20,579 nt of DNA, taken from the IMG/VR virus record IMGVR_UViG_3300001798_000019, positions 1 through 20,579 of that record; one strand, 5' to 3'. The notes under the pieces were generated by a model that did no database searches, was not told where the DNA came from, and saw only the letters and a list, made by a program, of their open reading frames with translations. The translations under genes and the position numbers were made by a program. This DNA comes from a virus. Below are positions 13,083 through 19,688 of the stretch, one piece after another. Position 1 is the stretch's first letter, and every line of letters begins with the position of its first letter.

Positions 13083-13976
13083 TTAATCCTTTCCGAACAC
13101 TCCGCTCCCGTCTGAATCATTCTGATTGATATTTGATTTCAATCTTTCCAGAGTGGTTTTGTAATCATAATCGAGGATTTTCACGGAGATAAAAAGTTCC
13201 TTGATATGAGCGAATGGCATCCCTTCCGTATCCTTCAGCCAATAATCTCCATCAAAGAATTCTTTATCATATTTCTTGAATAATTTAGCCAAGAAAATCA
13301 ATCGGGCTTCCTCGGTCGGAGGCTCAATTTCGATGACTTCATCAATTCGGCTCGGGCGGGATTTGAATCTGTGAGGAATATCATCCAGATAATTCGTCGT
13401 GCAGATATGAATCACATTATCAACTTGCCGTTGACCATCGAAGAGCGAGAGAAGATTTTCTTCGCCGAACCCATTCAGGAATCCTTCAAAGTCCTCCCAT
13501 AATACAGCGAGCTTTCTCGTCGGTTCGATTCTCCTCAATTGGGTTAAAGCCTCAATTGTTAGATTTGGCTCCGAACCAACAATAACTATTCCGTCCCTCT
13601 GGATTAAATGTTGGGAGATTTGATTTAGGAGCGTCGTCTTACCACAGCCCGGTTTCCCATGAAAGAGGAAGCCTCGCTTATAAGTGATTCCTCCCTTTTT
13701 GATTTCGGATTCCTTCGCCCAGAAATTATCGAGGGAAATTAAAACCTTATCTGAAATTGTGTTACCAATCTCGAATATCTCATCCGTAGATAATTCCGTT
13801 TTTGTGAAGGCTAAAGCACCCTCGTTTATCTGGATGAAATAAATCCCTGAATCAAGGACTTTTGAATAAGCCGGAATCGGGCTATATGTATCTCCATCTT
13901 TGAACCATCCGGTCGGATTATTATAAAGCCGATTCGGGTTAAGATTTAGTTGTTCTGAATTGATTTCCTGAATCAT
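13083..13976 (-). CDS. AAA+ family ATPase
   Basis: An ATPase of the AAA+ superfamily with a single ATPase domain. Using the start at 13976 (GGGAGGGAAATATAATC-ATG, better than the longer frame from 14006), the Walker A is GKPGCGKTT (107-115), Walker B is LAVLWEDFEG (156-165, D162/E164), sensor-1 is ICTTNYLDDI (N195), and a trailing arginine cluster RFKSRPSRID (203-212) supplies the Arg finger region. The N-terminal ~100 residues (PTGWFKDGD, YSKVLDSGIYFIQ) are not a known domain to me. The arrangement recalls BCS1/FtsH-type AAA modules that remodel protein or DNA complexes. It is encoded two genes upstream of terL, so a role in assembly or packaging is possible but unproven. The gene starts 2 nt after the stop of the CxxC protein. 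Confidence 0.85.
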   Translation of the reverse strand: MIQEINSEQLNLNPNRLYNNPTGWFKDGDTYSPIPAYSKVLDSGIYFIQINEGALAFTKTELSTDEIFEIGNTISDKVLISLDNFWAKESEIKKGGITYKRGFLFHGKPGCGKTTLLNQISQHLIQRDGIVIVGSEPNLTIEALTQLRRIEPTRKLAVLWEDFEGFLNGFGEENLLSLFDGQRQVDNVIHICTTNYLDDIPHRFKSRPSRIDEVIEIEPPTEEARLIFLAKLFKKYDKEFFDGDYWLKDTEGMPFAHIKELFISVKILDYDYKTTLERLKSNINQNDSDGSGVFGKD

Positions 13977-13978
13977 GA

Positions 13979-14275
13979 TTATATTTCCCTCCCATCCGGA
14001 AAGCAAGAAATCATCATTGGAGCGATTGCTTTACCGAAATTCGATTGAATGAGATAAATTGATTTCGTTTCGATAATGTGCTTTATCTCCTCCTCTGATA
14101 ATTCCCAACGCGAGATGCAGGAGTTTCCTCCCTCGATATAAATCACAGGGAGTGTTTGATATTCCTCCTGCTTCTCTGCGACAAAAACCTCTCCGCAATC
14201 AGGACAGAATGATTCTTCGCCCTTTTTGGGATGTTTACAAATATTATCCGGAAAGACCGGAGTTACTGGATGCAT
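13979..14275 (-). CDS. Small CxxC zinc-ribbon-like protein (98 aa)
   Basis: A 98-residue protein with one clear CPDCG metal-binding knuckle (ESFCPDCGEVF) and two other cysteines (NICKHP near the N-terminus and ISCF near the end). The following segment LSEEEIKHIIETKSIYLIQSNFGKAIAPMMI looks like a small helical/beta domain. Zinc-ribbon proteins of this size in phages bind nucleic acids or act as protein adaptors; which applies is not visible here. ATG 14275 is preceded by AGAGGATAATAATT. The stop is 2 nt upstream of the AAA+ ATPase start, implying translational coupling. Confidence 0.6.
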   Translation of the reverse strand: MHPVTPVFPDNICKHPKKGEESFCPDCGEVFVAEKQEEYQTLPVIYIEGGNSCISRWELSEEEIKHIIETKSIYLIQSNFGKAIAPMMISCFPDGREI

Positions 14276-14289
14276 AATTATTATCCTCT

Positions 14290-14517
14290 CTATTTATTTC
14301 TATTTACGGAAAGATGGCAGAACAGACACCTTTCAGGAATACCTTTCTCCGATAATTCAAAAATACATAATTTTATCGGAGAGGTCGGGCAATCAAACTC
14401 CGCGAAAACCTGATGAAAGATTTCGTTATATTCAGGATATACCGATTTCGTAAAATCATTTATTTTCTTCCTGATTTTATGAATCAAAGCACTATATTCC
14501 TTGATTTTATTTTTCAT
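14290..14517 (-). CDS. Hypothetical protein with CxxC tail (75 aa)
   Basis: MKNKIKEYSALIHKIRKKINDFTKSVYPEYNEIFHQVFAE is a basic helical N-terminal half. The C-terminal half contains FDCPTSPIKLC and ERCLFCHL, so four cysteines may bind zinc. No family is recognised. The start at 14517 is preceded by ATCGAGGGAAAATC, a good ribosome site, and the gene sits in the same run of tightly spaced small genes. Confidence 0.55.
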   Translation of the reverse strand: MKNKIKEYSALIHKIRKKINDFTKSVYPEYNEIFHQVFAEFDCPTSPIKLCIFELSEKGIPERCLFCHLSVNRNK

Positions 14518-14531
14518 TGATTTTCCCTCGA

Positions 14532-14702
14532 TTATTGATTGAATTTTTGGAAACTATTATCCAATTTCTTTTGTGTTAAATCCTTGTGCCCTCTGGAGAC
14601 TTGGATTCGGTTTTTCGAGAAATGCCATTGGCGACTCCTCCCTGAATATTTCGCAACAACACCATTTGCTGCTGCATAATTTCTAACCTGACTTTTTAAC
14701 AT
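14532..14702 (-). CDS. Small basic protein (56 aa)
   Basis: A 57-codon frame encoding MLKSQVRNYAAANGVVAKYS, then GRSRQWHFSKNRIQVSRGHK and DLTQKKLDNSFQKFNQ. It has a strong Shine-Dalgarno, AGGAGGATGAATAA, at proper distance from ATG 14702, and starts 12 nt after the stop of the upstream gene. Net charge is strongly positive, with Arg/Lys spread through the chain, so nucleic-acid binding is possible. No known domain is recognised. The clear ribosome site and the tight packing make it a credible gene despite the length. Confidence 0.6.
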   Translation of the reverse strand: MLKSQVRNYAAANGVVAKYSGRSRQWHFSKNRIQVSRGHKDLTQKKLDNSFQKFNQ

Positions 14703-14714
14703 TTATTCATCCTC

Positions 14715-14966
14715 CTATCTTAAAATTAATTTATCACTATTCTGTTTTTCCTCTGGGAGATTTAGAAAATATTCTGTCTTTGTAAAACCGTAGTTCATAT
14801 CGAGACAGCGGTTTATTGATTCCCTGAAATTAAATCCTCTCTCCTCAAAGAATTTAATATCCTCCATTCTGAGCTTTGAATTCTCCTCAGATACTCCAAG
14901 AAATTCACTCATGAATTTCAAATAATCTTCCTTTGAATCGAATGGGCTTTTCTGCACTTTCTCCAT
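14715..14966 (-). CDS. Hypothetical protein (83 aa)
   Basis: An 83-residue, charged, probably helical protein: SPFDSKEDYLKFMSEFLGVSEENSKLRMEDIKFFEERGF, then NFRESINRCLDMNYGFTKTEYFLNLPEEKQN. No membrane span or metal-binding motif is seen. The ribosome site CAGAGGAGTGAAAC precedes ATG 14966. I do not recognise a family. It lies in a co-directional cluster of small genes with unknown roles. Confidence 0.55.
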   Translation of the reverse strand: MEKVQKSPFDSKEDYLKFMSEFLGVSEENSKLRMEDIKFFEERGFNFRESINRCLDMNYGFTKTEYFLNLPEEKQNSDKLILR

Positions 14967-15049
14967 GTTTCACTCCTCTGATACTCTCCGGTGGCACCTT
15001 TTAACTAAGTGGTTGATTTTTCAATATCTTTCACAGATGAGATATTGTA

Positions 15050-15166
15050 TCAAATTCTAATAAATCCTGAAATAAACATCAATAAAGCGATGATTATCAG
15101 GAGCCATTCGTCCCAACTGAGAGATTTAACTGGAGGTTGTTTGATTCCTTTCCGATATTTTCGCAT
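15050..15166 (-). CDS. 38-residue membrane protein overlapping the zinc-ribbon gene
   Basis: MRKYRKGIKQPPVKSLSWDE is followed by WLLIIIALLMFISGFIRI: a basic cytoplasmic N-terminus and one membrane helix reaching nearly the end. The start at 15166 is preceded by TTGAGGGAAAT. It overlaps the last 70 nt of the 78-residue zinc-ribbon frame in another phase. The amino-acid pattern (basic head, single membrane helix) is typical of phage membrane peptides. If both frames are used, this would be an unusually long overlap. No function is assignable. Confidence 0.5.
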   Translation of the reverse strand: MRKYRKGIKQPPVKSLSWDEWLLIIIALLMFISGFIRI

Positions 15167-15333
15167 ATTTCCCTCAATTTATTTATATCATCCAGAGATT
15201 TATTGCAATCTCCGCAAGTGGCGAACTCCAAATCTGGGAGAATCTTCCAATTATGCTCGAATTCAAGGGCGGCGCCCATCCAAGCATCTGTTACATTCTC
15301 CTCTTTTCCACAATTCGTGCATTTAACTATCAT
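15097..15333 (-). CDS. Zinc-ribbon-like protein (78 aa)
   Basis: The pattern MIVKCTNCGKEENVTDAWMGAALEFEHNWKILPDLEFATCGDCNKSLDDI has two CxxC knuckles (C5/C8 and C40/C43) about 32 residues apart, like a small zinc ribbon. The last third (ENIGKESNNLQLNLSVGTNGS) is polar and perhaps disordered. The start at 15333 lies within the last codons of the 53-aa gene, an 11-nt overlap. Its 3' end overlaps the 38-aa membrane peptide frame. The CxxC-rich part is convincing; the exact C-terminus less so. Confidence 0.6.
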   Translation of the reverse strand: MIVKCTNCGKEENVTDAWMGAALEFEHNWKILPDLEFATCGDCNKSLDDINKLREICENIGKESNNLQLNLSVGTNGS

Positions 15334-15484
15334 GCTTTTTATGGTTATCCTCCGGATTCCTAAGATTCAGATAAGTTTTAATCTGGAGAATGATTTCACT
15401 CAAGCCCCAGAAAAAATCATAGAGAAATTTGAATAAATTCTCCAAAATCCTAAAAATCAATATTAATCTGTCTAAAATCTTCAT
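15323..15484 (-). CDS. 53-residue amphipathic/membrane-associated peptide
   Basis: The frame encodes MKILDRLILIFRILENLFKF, then LYDFFWGLSEIILQIKTYLN and LRNPEDNHKKHDS. The first 37 residues are a hydrophobic helix with charged residues spaced every 3-7 positions, so it is likely amphipathic and lies on or in the membrane. The tail is polar. The start at 15484 follows AGAGAGGAAGGA closely, and the 24-nt repeat (copy B) lies 15 nt upstream of it. The stop overlaps the start of the zinc-ribbon gene, suggesting coupling. Function unknown. Confidence 0.55.
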   Translation of the reverse strand: MKILDRLILIFRILENLFKFLYDFFWGLSEIILQIKTYLNLRNPEDNHKKHDS

Positions 15485-15498
15485 TCCTTCCTCTCTAC

Positions 15499-15522
15499 AA
15501 TCGAGCCTAATCGTCTTTTATC
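15499..15522 (-). repeat. 24-nt direct repeat, copy B
   Basis: An exact 24-base match to 1622-1645. It lies between the stop of the 115-aa gene (15551) and the start of the 53-aa gene (15484). Flanking bases further upstream also resemble copy A (AAGGA and ATCATGA). The match length is far beyond chance for this window. Confidence 0.6.
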
Positions 15523-15550
15523 TTCAAGTCCTTATCATTTATCATGATGT

Positions 15551-15898
15551 TTATTTACCATCCTTTGAAGCCATTAATTCTTTTAAGCGAGGACACTTGG
15601 GTTTATGCCTTTCAAATCCTCCACAATATTCACACAATTGAATCGAATGAGGAAATTTCACGAAATTGGCAATATCTTCTCTTTGTTGAGCTTCTTCGAC
15701 CTCTTTCATGATTTTCTGATGTTCTTTCCATAATTCAAGATTGATTCCCTCTCTCATCCTTCCAACCTTAATTAACTGAGAACCTAATCTGTGCCCATAA
15801 ACGAATGGTTCTGATTGATTTCTCCTCATCCAATCGAGGAGATAATTCAAAATTTCCGTATCTGTAAAATATTTTCTCTCTGGATTAATATCTGACAT
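15551..15898 (-). CDS. Hypothetical protein with C-terminal zinc knuckle (115 aa)
   Basis: The N-terminal 75 residues (MSDINPERKYFTDTEILNYLLDWMRRNQSEPFVYGHRLG) look helical and charged. The C-terminus carries LCEYCGGFERHKPKCPRLKEL, with CxxC followed by H and C, a compact knuckle typical of small phage zinc-binding proteins. The start has an excellent ribosome site, GGAGGAGAGTAAA, embedded in the end of the upstream gene. The 24-nt repeat lies between this gene and the next. No function is assigned. Confidence 0.55.
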   Translation of the reverse strand: MSDINPERKYFTDTEILNYLLDWMRRNQSEPFVYGHRLGSQLIKVGRMREGINLELWKEHQKIMKEVEEAQQREDIANFVKFPHSIQLCEYCGGFERHKPKCPRLKELMASKDGK

Positions 15899-15899
15899 T

Positions 15900-16400
15900 T
15901 TACTCTCCTCCGGAACGATTGGCTCTTTCGATTGCTTCCATAATCATTCGTATCTTATCAGCCTTGATTCCGTAAAGCTTTCCGAGTTGTTCTGCGTCCT
16001 GATTCATCAACCATGCTTCATTCCGGAAATGATTATCAAGATGTTTCAATGATTCAAAGCCCTCCTCGATAAATTCAACAACTTTCAAAGCTATTCTCTG
16101 ATTGACCGCCTCATCTTTGAGAATAATATATTCTTTCGGAATCGAGGAGATTGTGTTTTCTACATTCGAGATTGATGTCCCTACGGCGTCCGCGATTTCG
16201 AGTTGCGATTGATACTTTCCGGAGAGATATGCCCCAATGATTGCAGCGATTATATGCTTCGGAGTCGGTTTACCTTTGCTCGTCTTTTTATCCTTTAGGT
16301 TTCCCTTTACCTTTTTCGGTTTCTCCGGAGGAAGAATATCAATTTTTAATTCTTCTATTTCTTCAATCGCTTGTGAATCTACTTCTGTTTCTTCATTCAT
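15900..16400 (-). CDS. HTH-containing protein, candidate terminase small subunit (166 aa)
   Basis: After an acidic N-terminus and a Lys/Pro linker (residues ~20-48), residues ~50-85 read IIAAIIGAYLSGKYQSQLEIADAVGTSISNVENTIS, a helix-turn-helix like the DNA-binding N-domain of phage small terminases. The rest (ALKVVEFIEEGFESLKHLDNHFRNEAWLMNQDAEQLGKLYGIKADKIRMIMEAI) is long-helical, as in the oligomerisation part of that subunit. Such proteins recognise the packaging site and feed DNA to TerL. TerS genes normally sit next to terL; here about 3 kb and eleven small genes intervene, so a transcription regulator is the main alternative. ATG 16400 has a weak ribosome site (AGGAAT some distance upstream). 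Confidence 0.5.
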   Translation of the reverse strand: MNEETEVDSQAIEEIEELKIDILPPEKPKKVKGNLKDKKTSKGKPTPKHIIAAIIGAYLSGKYQSQLEIADAVGTSISNVENTISSIPKEYIILKDEAVNQRIALKVVEFIEEGFESLKHLDNHFRNEAWLMNQDAEQLGKLYGIKADKIRMIMEAIERANRSGGE

Positions 16401-16407
16401 AAGATTT

Positions 16408-17286
16408 TTATATTCCTGAAACTTCCTGATTAATATCTTTTATATCCTCATCGAAAAGAAGTTTCCATAATTCCGGAACACTCAATTTAATTAAATCACT
16501 TTTGAAGAATGATTGAATATCATCAATCTTTTGTGGTTTATCTCCTCTATCCTTTTTCCATCCATCGAGATTAAAAAGATTGATTTGTTGATTCCCTGAA
16601 ACATTGGGATTATCCAGAATGTTTTTTATCTCCGAATATATCTTTATTTTCTTTTTGAACTGATGGAGCTCGAAATCTTTCTCGGTCAATTTCCTACCGG
16701 CTTTCGATTCGAGAGTTTTCCGGATTTTCCGGTGTTCACTCTTTTCCGTCATATCATCTCGCCATAACTCCTCCGGAACATTAAAGAGATGGACTCCACA
16801 ATATTTTTCCAAATCAACACCCTTTCCGGAATTGACGAGGGACATTAATTCTTCTGCTCTTTTCGGGAAATAATATTCCAGATTGAGAAACTTCATTTCG
16901 ATAAATAAACGATTCACTTCCTCGACATCGAGTTGTTCTCCCTCGACTTCACAATTTAACGGGCAGCTCATCATTGTTTTTGTTGCGCCGTATAATCTAC
17001 AAATCAAAGGTCGCTTATCATAGATTGAACATTTATTATCCGAAGTTAAACTTCCGCACCTTACTCCTCCATCGAGGAATTCATATCCATCAGGGAAAGA
17101 ACCGTGTTTTTCTTCGATGAGCTCTTTCTCGATAGGTTCCATTGCGATTGCGGAACAGAAGGGATGACAGTGCCCCTGGCATTTAACCTTAGGGATTTTA
17201 TCATAAATGATGTTGATTGTTTCTCCGAGAATTTTACGCTTCATTTCCGGAGAGATTTTATTTCGATTTCTTTTTGCCCAACCCAT
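16408..17286 (-). CDS. YkgJ-type Cys-cluster protein (292 aa)
   Basis: The start at 17286 (MGWAKRNRNK) is preceded by AGAGGAGATAATAAA and is preferred over an in-frame ATG at 17328. The Cys pattern matches the YkgJ/UPF0153-type Zn/Fe-chelating domain: KCQGHCHPFC (C36, C40, C44), VRCGSLTSDNKCSIYDKRPLICRLYG (C77, C86, C96), and CPLNC (C108, C112). That family is known only as metal-binding proteins of unclear function. The following ~170 residues are helical and charged and unlike the short bacterial members, so this is a phage-specific extension. It overlaps none of its neighbours and follows the 206-aa gene by 4 nt. Confidence 0.75.
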   Translation of the reverse strand: MGWAKRNRNKISPEMKRKILGETINIIYDKIPKVKCQGHCHPFCSAIAMEPIEKELIEEKHGSFPDGYEFLDGGVRCGSLTSDNKCSIYDKRPLICRLYGATKTMMSCPLNCEVEGEQLDVEEVNRLFIEMKFLNLEYYFPKRAEELMSLVNSGKGVDLEKYCGVHLFNVPEELWRDDMTEKSEHRKIRKTLESKAGRKLTEKDFELHQFKKKIKIYSEIKNILDNPNVSGNQQINLFNLDGWKKDRGDKPQKIDDIQSFFKSDLIKLSVPELWKLLFDEDIKDINQEVSGI

Positions 17287-17290
17287 TTTA

Positions 17291-17911
17291 TTATCTCCTC
17301 TTTCTATCTCTCCGAGCCTGTTCGACACTTTTCACACCATATACCAGAGCTCTTGCCAGTAAATCATCGAGAAACTCTTTTTCATCCTTTTGTTTTTGGG
17401 ATAATTTGAACTCTTTTGATTTCTCATTCTTGAAAAGAGGATTCGTGTAGAATTTTATTTTCGGGCACTCGTCTCTCAATCTGAAAGCATATTCAAACGC
17501 GCCAATGACCATATCCGGATAATCTTCAAAATGGTCTCCTCCCCAGATTTCGAGGAGCGTGACGTTTCCCCAGACATAATGCGGAATGGTGCCAATTGCT
17601 TTTCGATATTTCACCAGTTCTACATCCTGAAGCTCATCATTTGATTTGAATCCTTTTCCCATGAAACAGGTCTCGTTATTCGTCGGGTCGAATGTTTTAA
17701 TTTTCTCCTCAATGGGTTGAGAACCAATCTTTTTCGGGTACATTCTAAAGATTTGAAGTTCTCCCATTACACATTCTGCCAATGCTTCAAAAAGATGTTC
17801 CTCAATCTGAGGCTCAATGATTTTTGAAATCAAAGTCTCTTTCGGTAATATCTCCAATATGAGGGCGTCTCTTTCCGGACTATCCTCTGAATCTCCATAT
17901 TTTACAATCAT
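17291..17911 (-). CDS. Hypothetical phage protein (206 aa)
   Basis: A 206-residue soluble protein beginning MIVKYGDSEDSPERDALILEILPKETLISKIIEPQIEEHL, with a middle segment VWGNVTLLEIWGGDHFEDYPDMVIGAFEYAFRLRDE and a basic C-terminal end (VEQARRDRKRR). The alternation of charged and hydrophobic residues suggests a compact fold with one helical C-terminal region. I recognise no domain or catalytic motif. A well-formed initiation motif ATCGAGGATAAAAGA lies before ATG 17911, the same motif as before several other genes here. The stop is 4 nt before the start of the YkgJ-type gene. Confidence 0.55.
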   Translation of the reverse strand: MIVKYGDSEDSPERDALILEILPKETLISKIIEPQIEEHLFEALAECVMGELQIFRMYPKKIGSQPIEEKIKTFDPTNNETCFMGKGFKSNDELQDVELVKYRKAIGTIPHYVWGNVTLLEIWGGDHFEDYPDMVIGAFEYAFRLRDECPKIKFYTNPLFKNEKSKEFKLSQKQKDEKEFLDDLLARALVYGVKSVEQARRDRKRR

Positions 17912-17934
17912 TCTTTTATCCTCGATTTATTGAT

Positions 17935-18390
17935 TTATAGCTGCGTTAGTTTTAATTCCTTTTGCCCTTTGACGGGAAAAGCCTTATATTTTCCCTCCAG
18001 ATTGAGATTGACCAAAAATCTCAATTGGAGAAAATAATCCTCAGTATTGAATCTGTAGCTCGGATGCGTGATTCCTAAAAGATTTTTATCCAGAACCAAA
18101 TCCAGAGCAGAGATTGCTTTCAGACCACAAGCGACAACATATTTTGGTCTATGTTTAATAATTGCGTCCTCGATATAATGAAAATCCGGAGGAAGAATCG
18201 AGGAGGAATCCTTTCCCGCAATCGGTGTGAGATTCCAGACCATGTCTCTCCGGAGATTTATCGCAAATATCTTTTCGAGATTCCGGAAAGCCAATCCTTT
18301 TTTGAATCCTCTCCACCATTCGTCTCTGGGAAATTCCTTTCCCTGATATTTTTCCGAATATGTATTTTGTAAGAATATTAATCTTTTCAT
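17935..18390 (-). CDS. Uracil-DNA glycosylase-like fold protein (151 aa)
   Basis: Two signatures resemble the uracil-DNA glycosylase superfamily: a buried strand-turn VVACGLKAISALDL (residues 85-98, compare 'v.l.G..A...l') and ITHPSYRF (107-114, compare the catalytic-loop 'HPSp'). The N-terminal region also holds NLTP at 53-56. The classical 'GQDPY/GEnPG' loop was not seen, so an active glycosylase is not assured. The protein could be a diverged member that binds modified bases or has lost activity. It is a single-domain protein of 151 residues, shorter than typical UDG (about 200). The ribosome site is weak (AAAAGATTAAAAGA). It lies between the hypothetical 115-aa and 206-aa genes. Confidence 0.5.
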   Translation of the reverse strand: MKRLIFLQNTYSEKYQGKEFPRDEWWRGFKKGLAFRNLEKIFAINLRRDMVWNLTPIAGKDSSSILPPDFHYIEDAIIKHRPKYVVACGLKAISALDLVLDKNLLGITHPSYRFNTEDYFLQLRFLVNLNLEGKYKAFPVKGQKELKLTQL

Positions 18391-18402
18391 TCTTTTAATC
18401 TT

Positions 18403-18750
18403 TTAATAAAATACTTTCTCGGATGACCAGTTAATTTGATGATTCAGGGAATAATTATCCATTCTCTTTTTGAGGGAATTCACATCAACCGTTTCATTGT
18501 ATTCCTGCTCATAAGCTCCGAGAAAATAATATAAAGTTTCGGAAACTCCTCCGATTACTCTCCACGGCTTTTCGTTCCTGAATAAAGTAAAAATGAAGTA
18601 GTCCCGTGTATCTTCGATTCGATGATATTCAATCCGGAATTTCAGATATTTTCCCGTGAATAGGACAACTTTGATGAGATTTTCAATGTTCTGGATGGAT
18701 TGAGAATCAATTTCATCTTTTTTATCTATCTTGGCTATTTTATCAACCAT
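18403..18750 (-). CDS. Hypothetical protein (115 aa)
   Basis: A 115-residue protein with a Lys/Asp/Ile-rich N-terminus (MVDKIAKIDKKDEIDSQSIQNIENLIKVVLF), a beta-strand-rich middle (YLKFRIEYHRIEDTRDYFIFTLFRNEKPWRVIGGVSETLYYFLG) and a helical C-terminus. No membrane segment is clear. The start lies 2 nt after the stop of the SLOG gene, indicating coupling. I do not recognise its family. The many aromatic residues suggest a small soluble beta domain. Confidence 0.5.
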   Translation of the reverse strand: MVDKIAKIDKKDEIDSQSIQNIENLIKVVLFTGKYLKFRIEYHRIEDTRDYFIFTLFRNEKPWRVIGGVSETLYYFLGAYEQEYNETVDVNSLKKRMDNYSLNHQINWSSEKVFY

Positions 18751-18752
18751 TA

Positions 18753-19160
18753 TTAATTTTCCTCTCTGATGATATAAACTGATTTGCTACCTTTCAGAGC
18801 ATACCGAATAGTTGCCCATGTTCCGGAACGAATTACTTCGGGGCCGGATGGAAGGGCGATTAAAATATCCGTTTCATTTACGATTTCCTTGTTTCGATGG
18901 AGGAAATCCAGAGGAAGCCGGAGCTCGTCGAAATCTGTTATCTGGGAAATGAATTTCGTCAATATCGGAGGATGCCCAATAATCGAAACATCCGGATAAT
19001 ATTCTCTGATGAGCTCATGAATCTTCTCATCTCCTCCGATACAGCAGCCGTGGTGAACTTCGTCTCCCTCTTTCAAATCGAACAATCCGAGTAATCGGAT
19101 TAAAGTCCGAATCTGAACGGAGGAAACCCCCTCTCTGGGCGAAGTAAAGCCTATCTTCAT
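18753..19160 (-). CDS. SLOG/DprA-like Rossmann protein (135 aa)
   Basis: MKIGFTSPREGVSSVQIRTLIRLLGLF is followed by VHHGCCIGGDEKIHELIREYYPDVSIIGHPPI (H36-H48, HPP 63-65), then FLHRNKEIVNETDILIALPSGPEVIRSGTWATIRYAL (RSGTWAT 111-117). This matches a phage SLOG-type family with the pattern 'GfTG.r.G....Q...L...L......lHHGdC.GaD...h' and '..RN..iv...d.liA.P.....rSGTWaTvR.A'. SLOG domains bind nucleotides or nucleic acid and appear in DprA, LOG and TIR-SLOG-type sensors; the role of this phage version is unknown. The start has a strong ribosome site GGAGGAAAGGAAGTC and overlaps the zinc-finger gene stop by ATGA. Confidence 0.75.
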   Translation of the reverse strand: MKIGFTSPREGVSSVQIRTLIRLLGLFDLKEGDEVHHGCCIGGDEKIHELIREYYPDVSIIGHPPILTKFISQITDFDELRLPLDFLHRNKEIVNETDILIALPSGPEVIRSGTWATIRYALKGSKSVYIIREEN

Positions 19161-19390
19161 GACTTCCTTTCCTCCAGAAAGATAAGGGATTCTTTGAAAG
19201 CTTCCTCATAACCCGAACCGACTCGATTATAAAGATTCTTTCTCATTTCCGGAGGAAGCGCAAAGTAGCAGGGTCTGCAGTGACTCATCTTCGCCCCCTT
19301 CCTCGAACCACATGAAAAACATTCTGTTCCGGAAAGACTTTCCAGAATTGTTTTTAATTTCAAATTCTTGATTTCTTCTAAATTTGGCAT
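19157..19390 (-). CDS. Small phage zinc-finger protein (77 aa)
   Basis: C24-C27 and C38-C41 form a CFSCGSRKGAKMSHCRPC metal-binding motif, followed by YFALPPEMRKNLYNRVGSGYEEAFKESL. This strongly resembles small phage proteins of the form 'C..Cg..k.....fCr.CY.aLP.emr..Ly..ig.GYeeAy..al', a family I have seen in many phages but whose function I do not know. Zinc binding and interaction with nucleic acid or a host protein are likely. The stop codon overlaps the start of the SLOG gene, so the two are coupled. Confidence 0.65.
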   Translation of the reverse strand: MPNLEEIKNLKLKTILESLSGTECFSCGSRKGAKMSHCRPCYFALPPEMRKNLYNRVGSGYEEAFKESLIFLEERKS

Positions 19391-19395
19391 AATTT

Positions 19396-19665
19396 TTAAC
19401 CCTCTTTTGAAAAGAGATTCAATAGAAACTTAAACACGTCCAAATCCGTCATCGAGGAAGAATCGTGCTTAATCTGGATTGAACCATCAGGACTATTTAA
19501 GAGATTATAAATCGAATACGAATTATAACCCCTCTTAATAATCACTATTAATTTATAACATAAAAACCCATCTCGATTAAGAGAGATGAGGCATTCATAA
19601 TACGGATGTTGAGGGACTATGTAGTCCCTGTATTCTTTCGATTTTTTGAAATCTTCTATCCTCAT
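19396..19665 (-). CDS. Hypothetical protein (89 aa)
   Basis: An 89-residue, aromatic-rich protein starting MRIEDFKKSKEYRDYIVPQHPYYECLISLNRDGFLCYKLIVIIKRG. It could be a small beta-rich domain. A C-terminal helix (MTDLDVFKFLLNLFSKEG) follows. It is the first of a run of closely packed genes at 19.7-17.3 kb. I recognise no family or motif, and assign no function. Confidence 0.5.
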   Translation of the reverse strand: MRIEDFKKSKEYRDYIVPQHPYYECLISLNRDGFLCYKLIVIIKRGYNSYSIYNLLNSPDGSIQIKHDSSSMTDLDVFKFLLNLFSKEG

Positions 19666-19688
19666 TTATTAAAATTCTTTCTCCCTGA

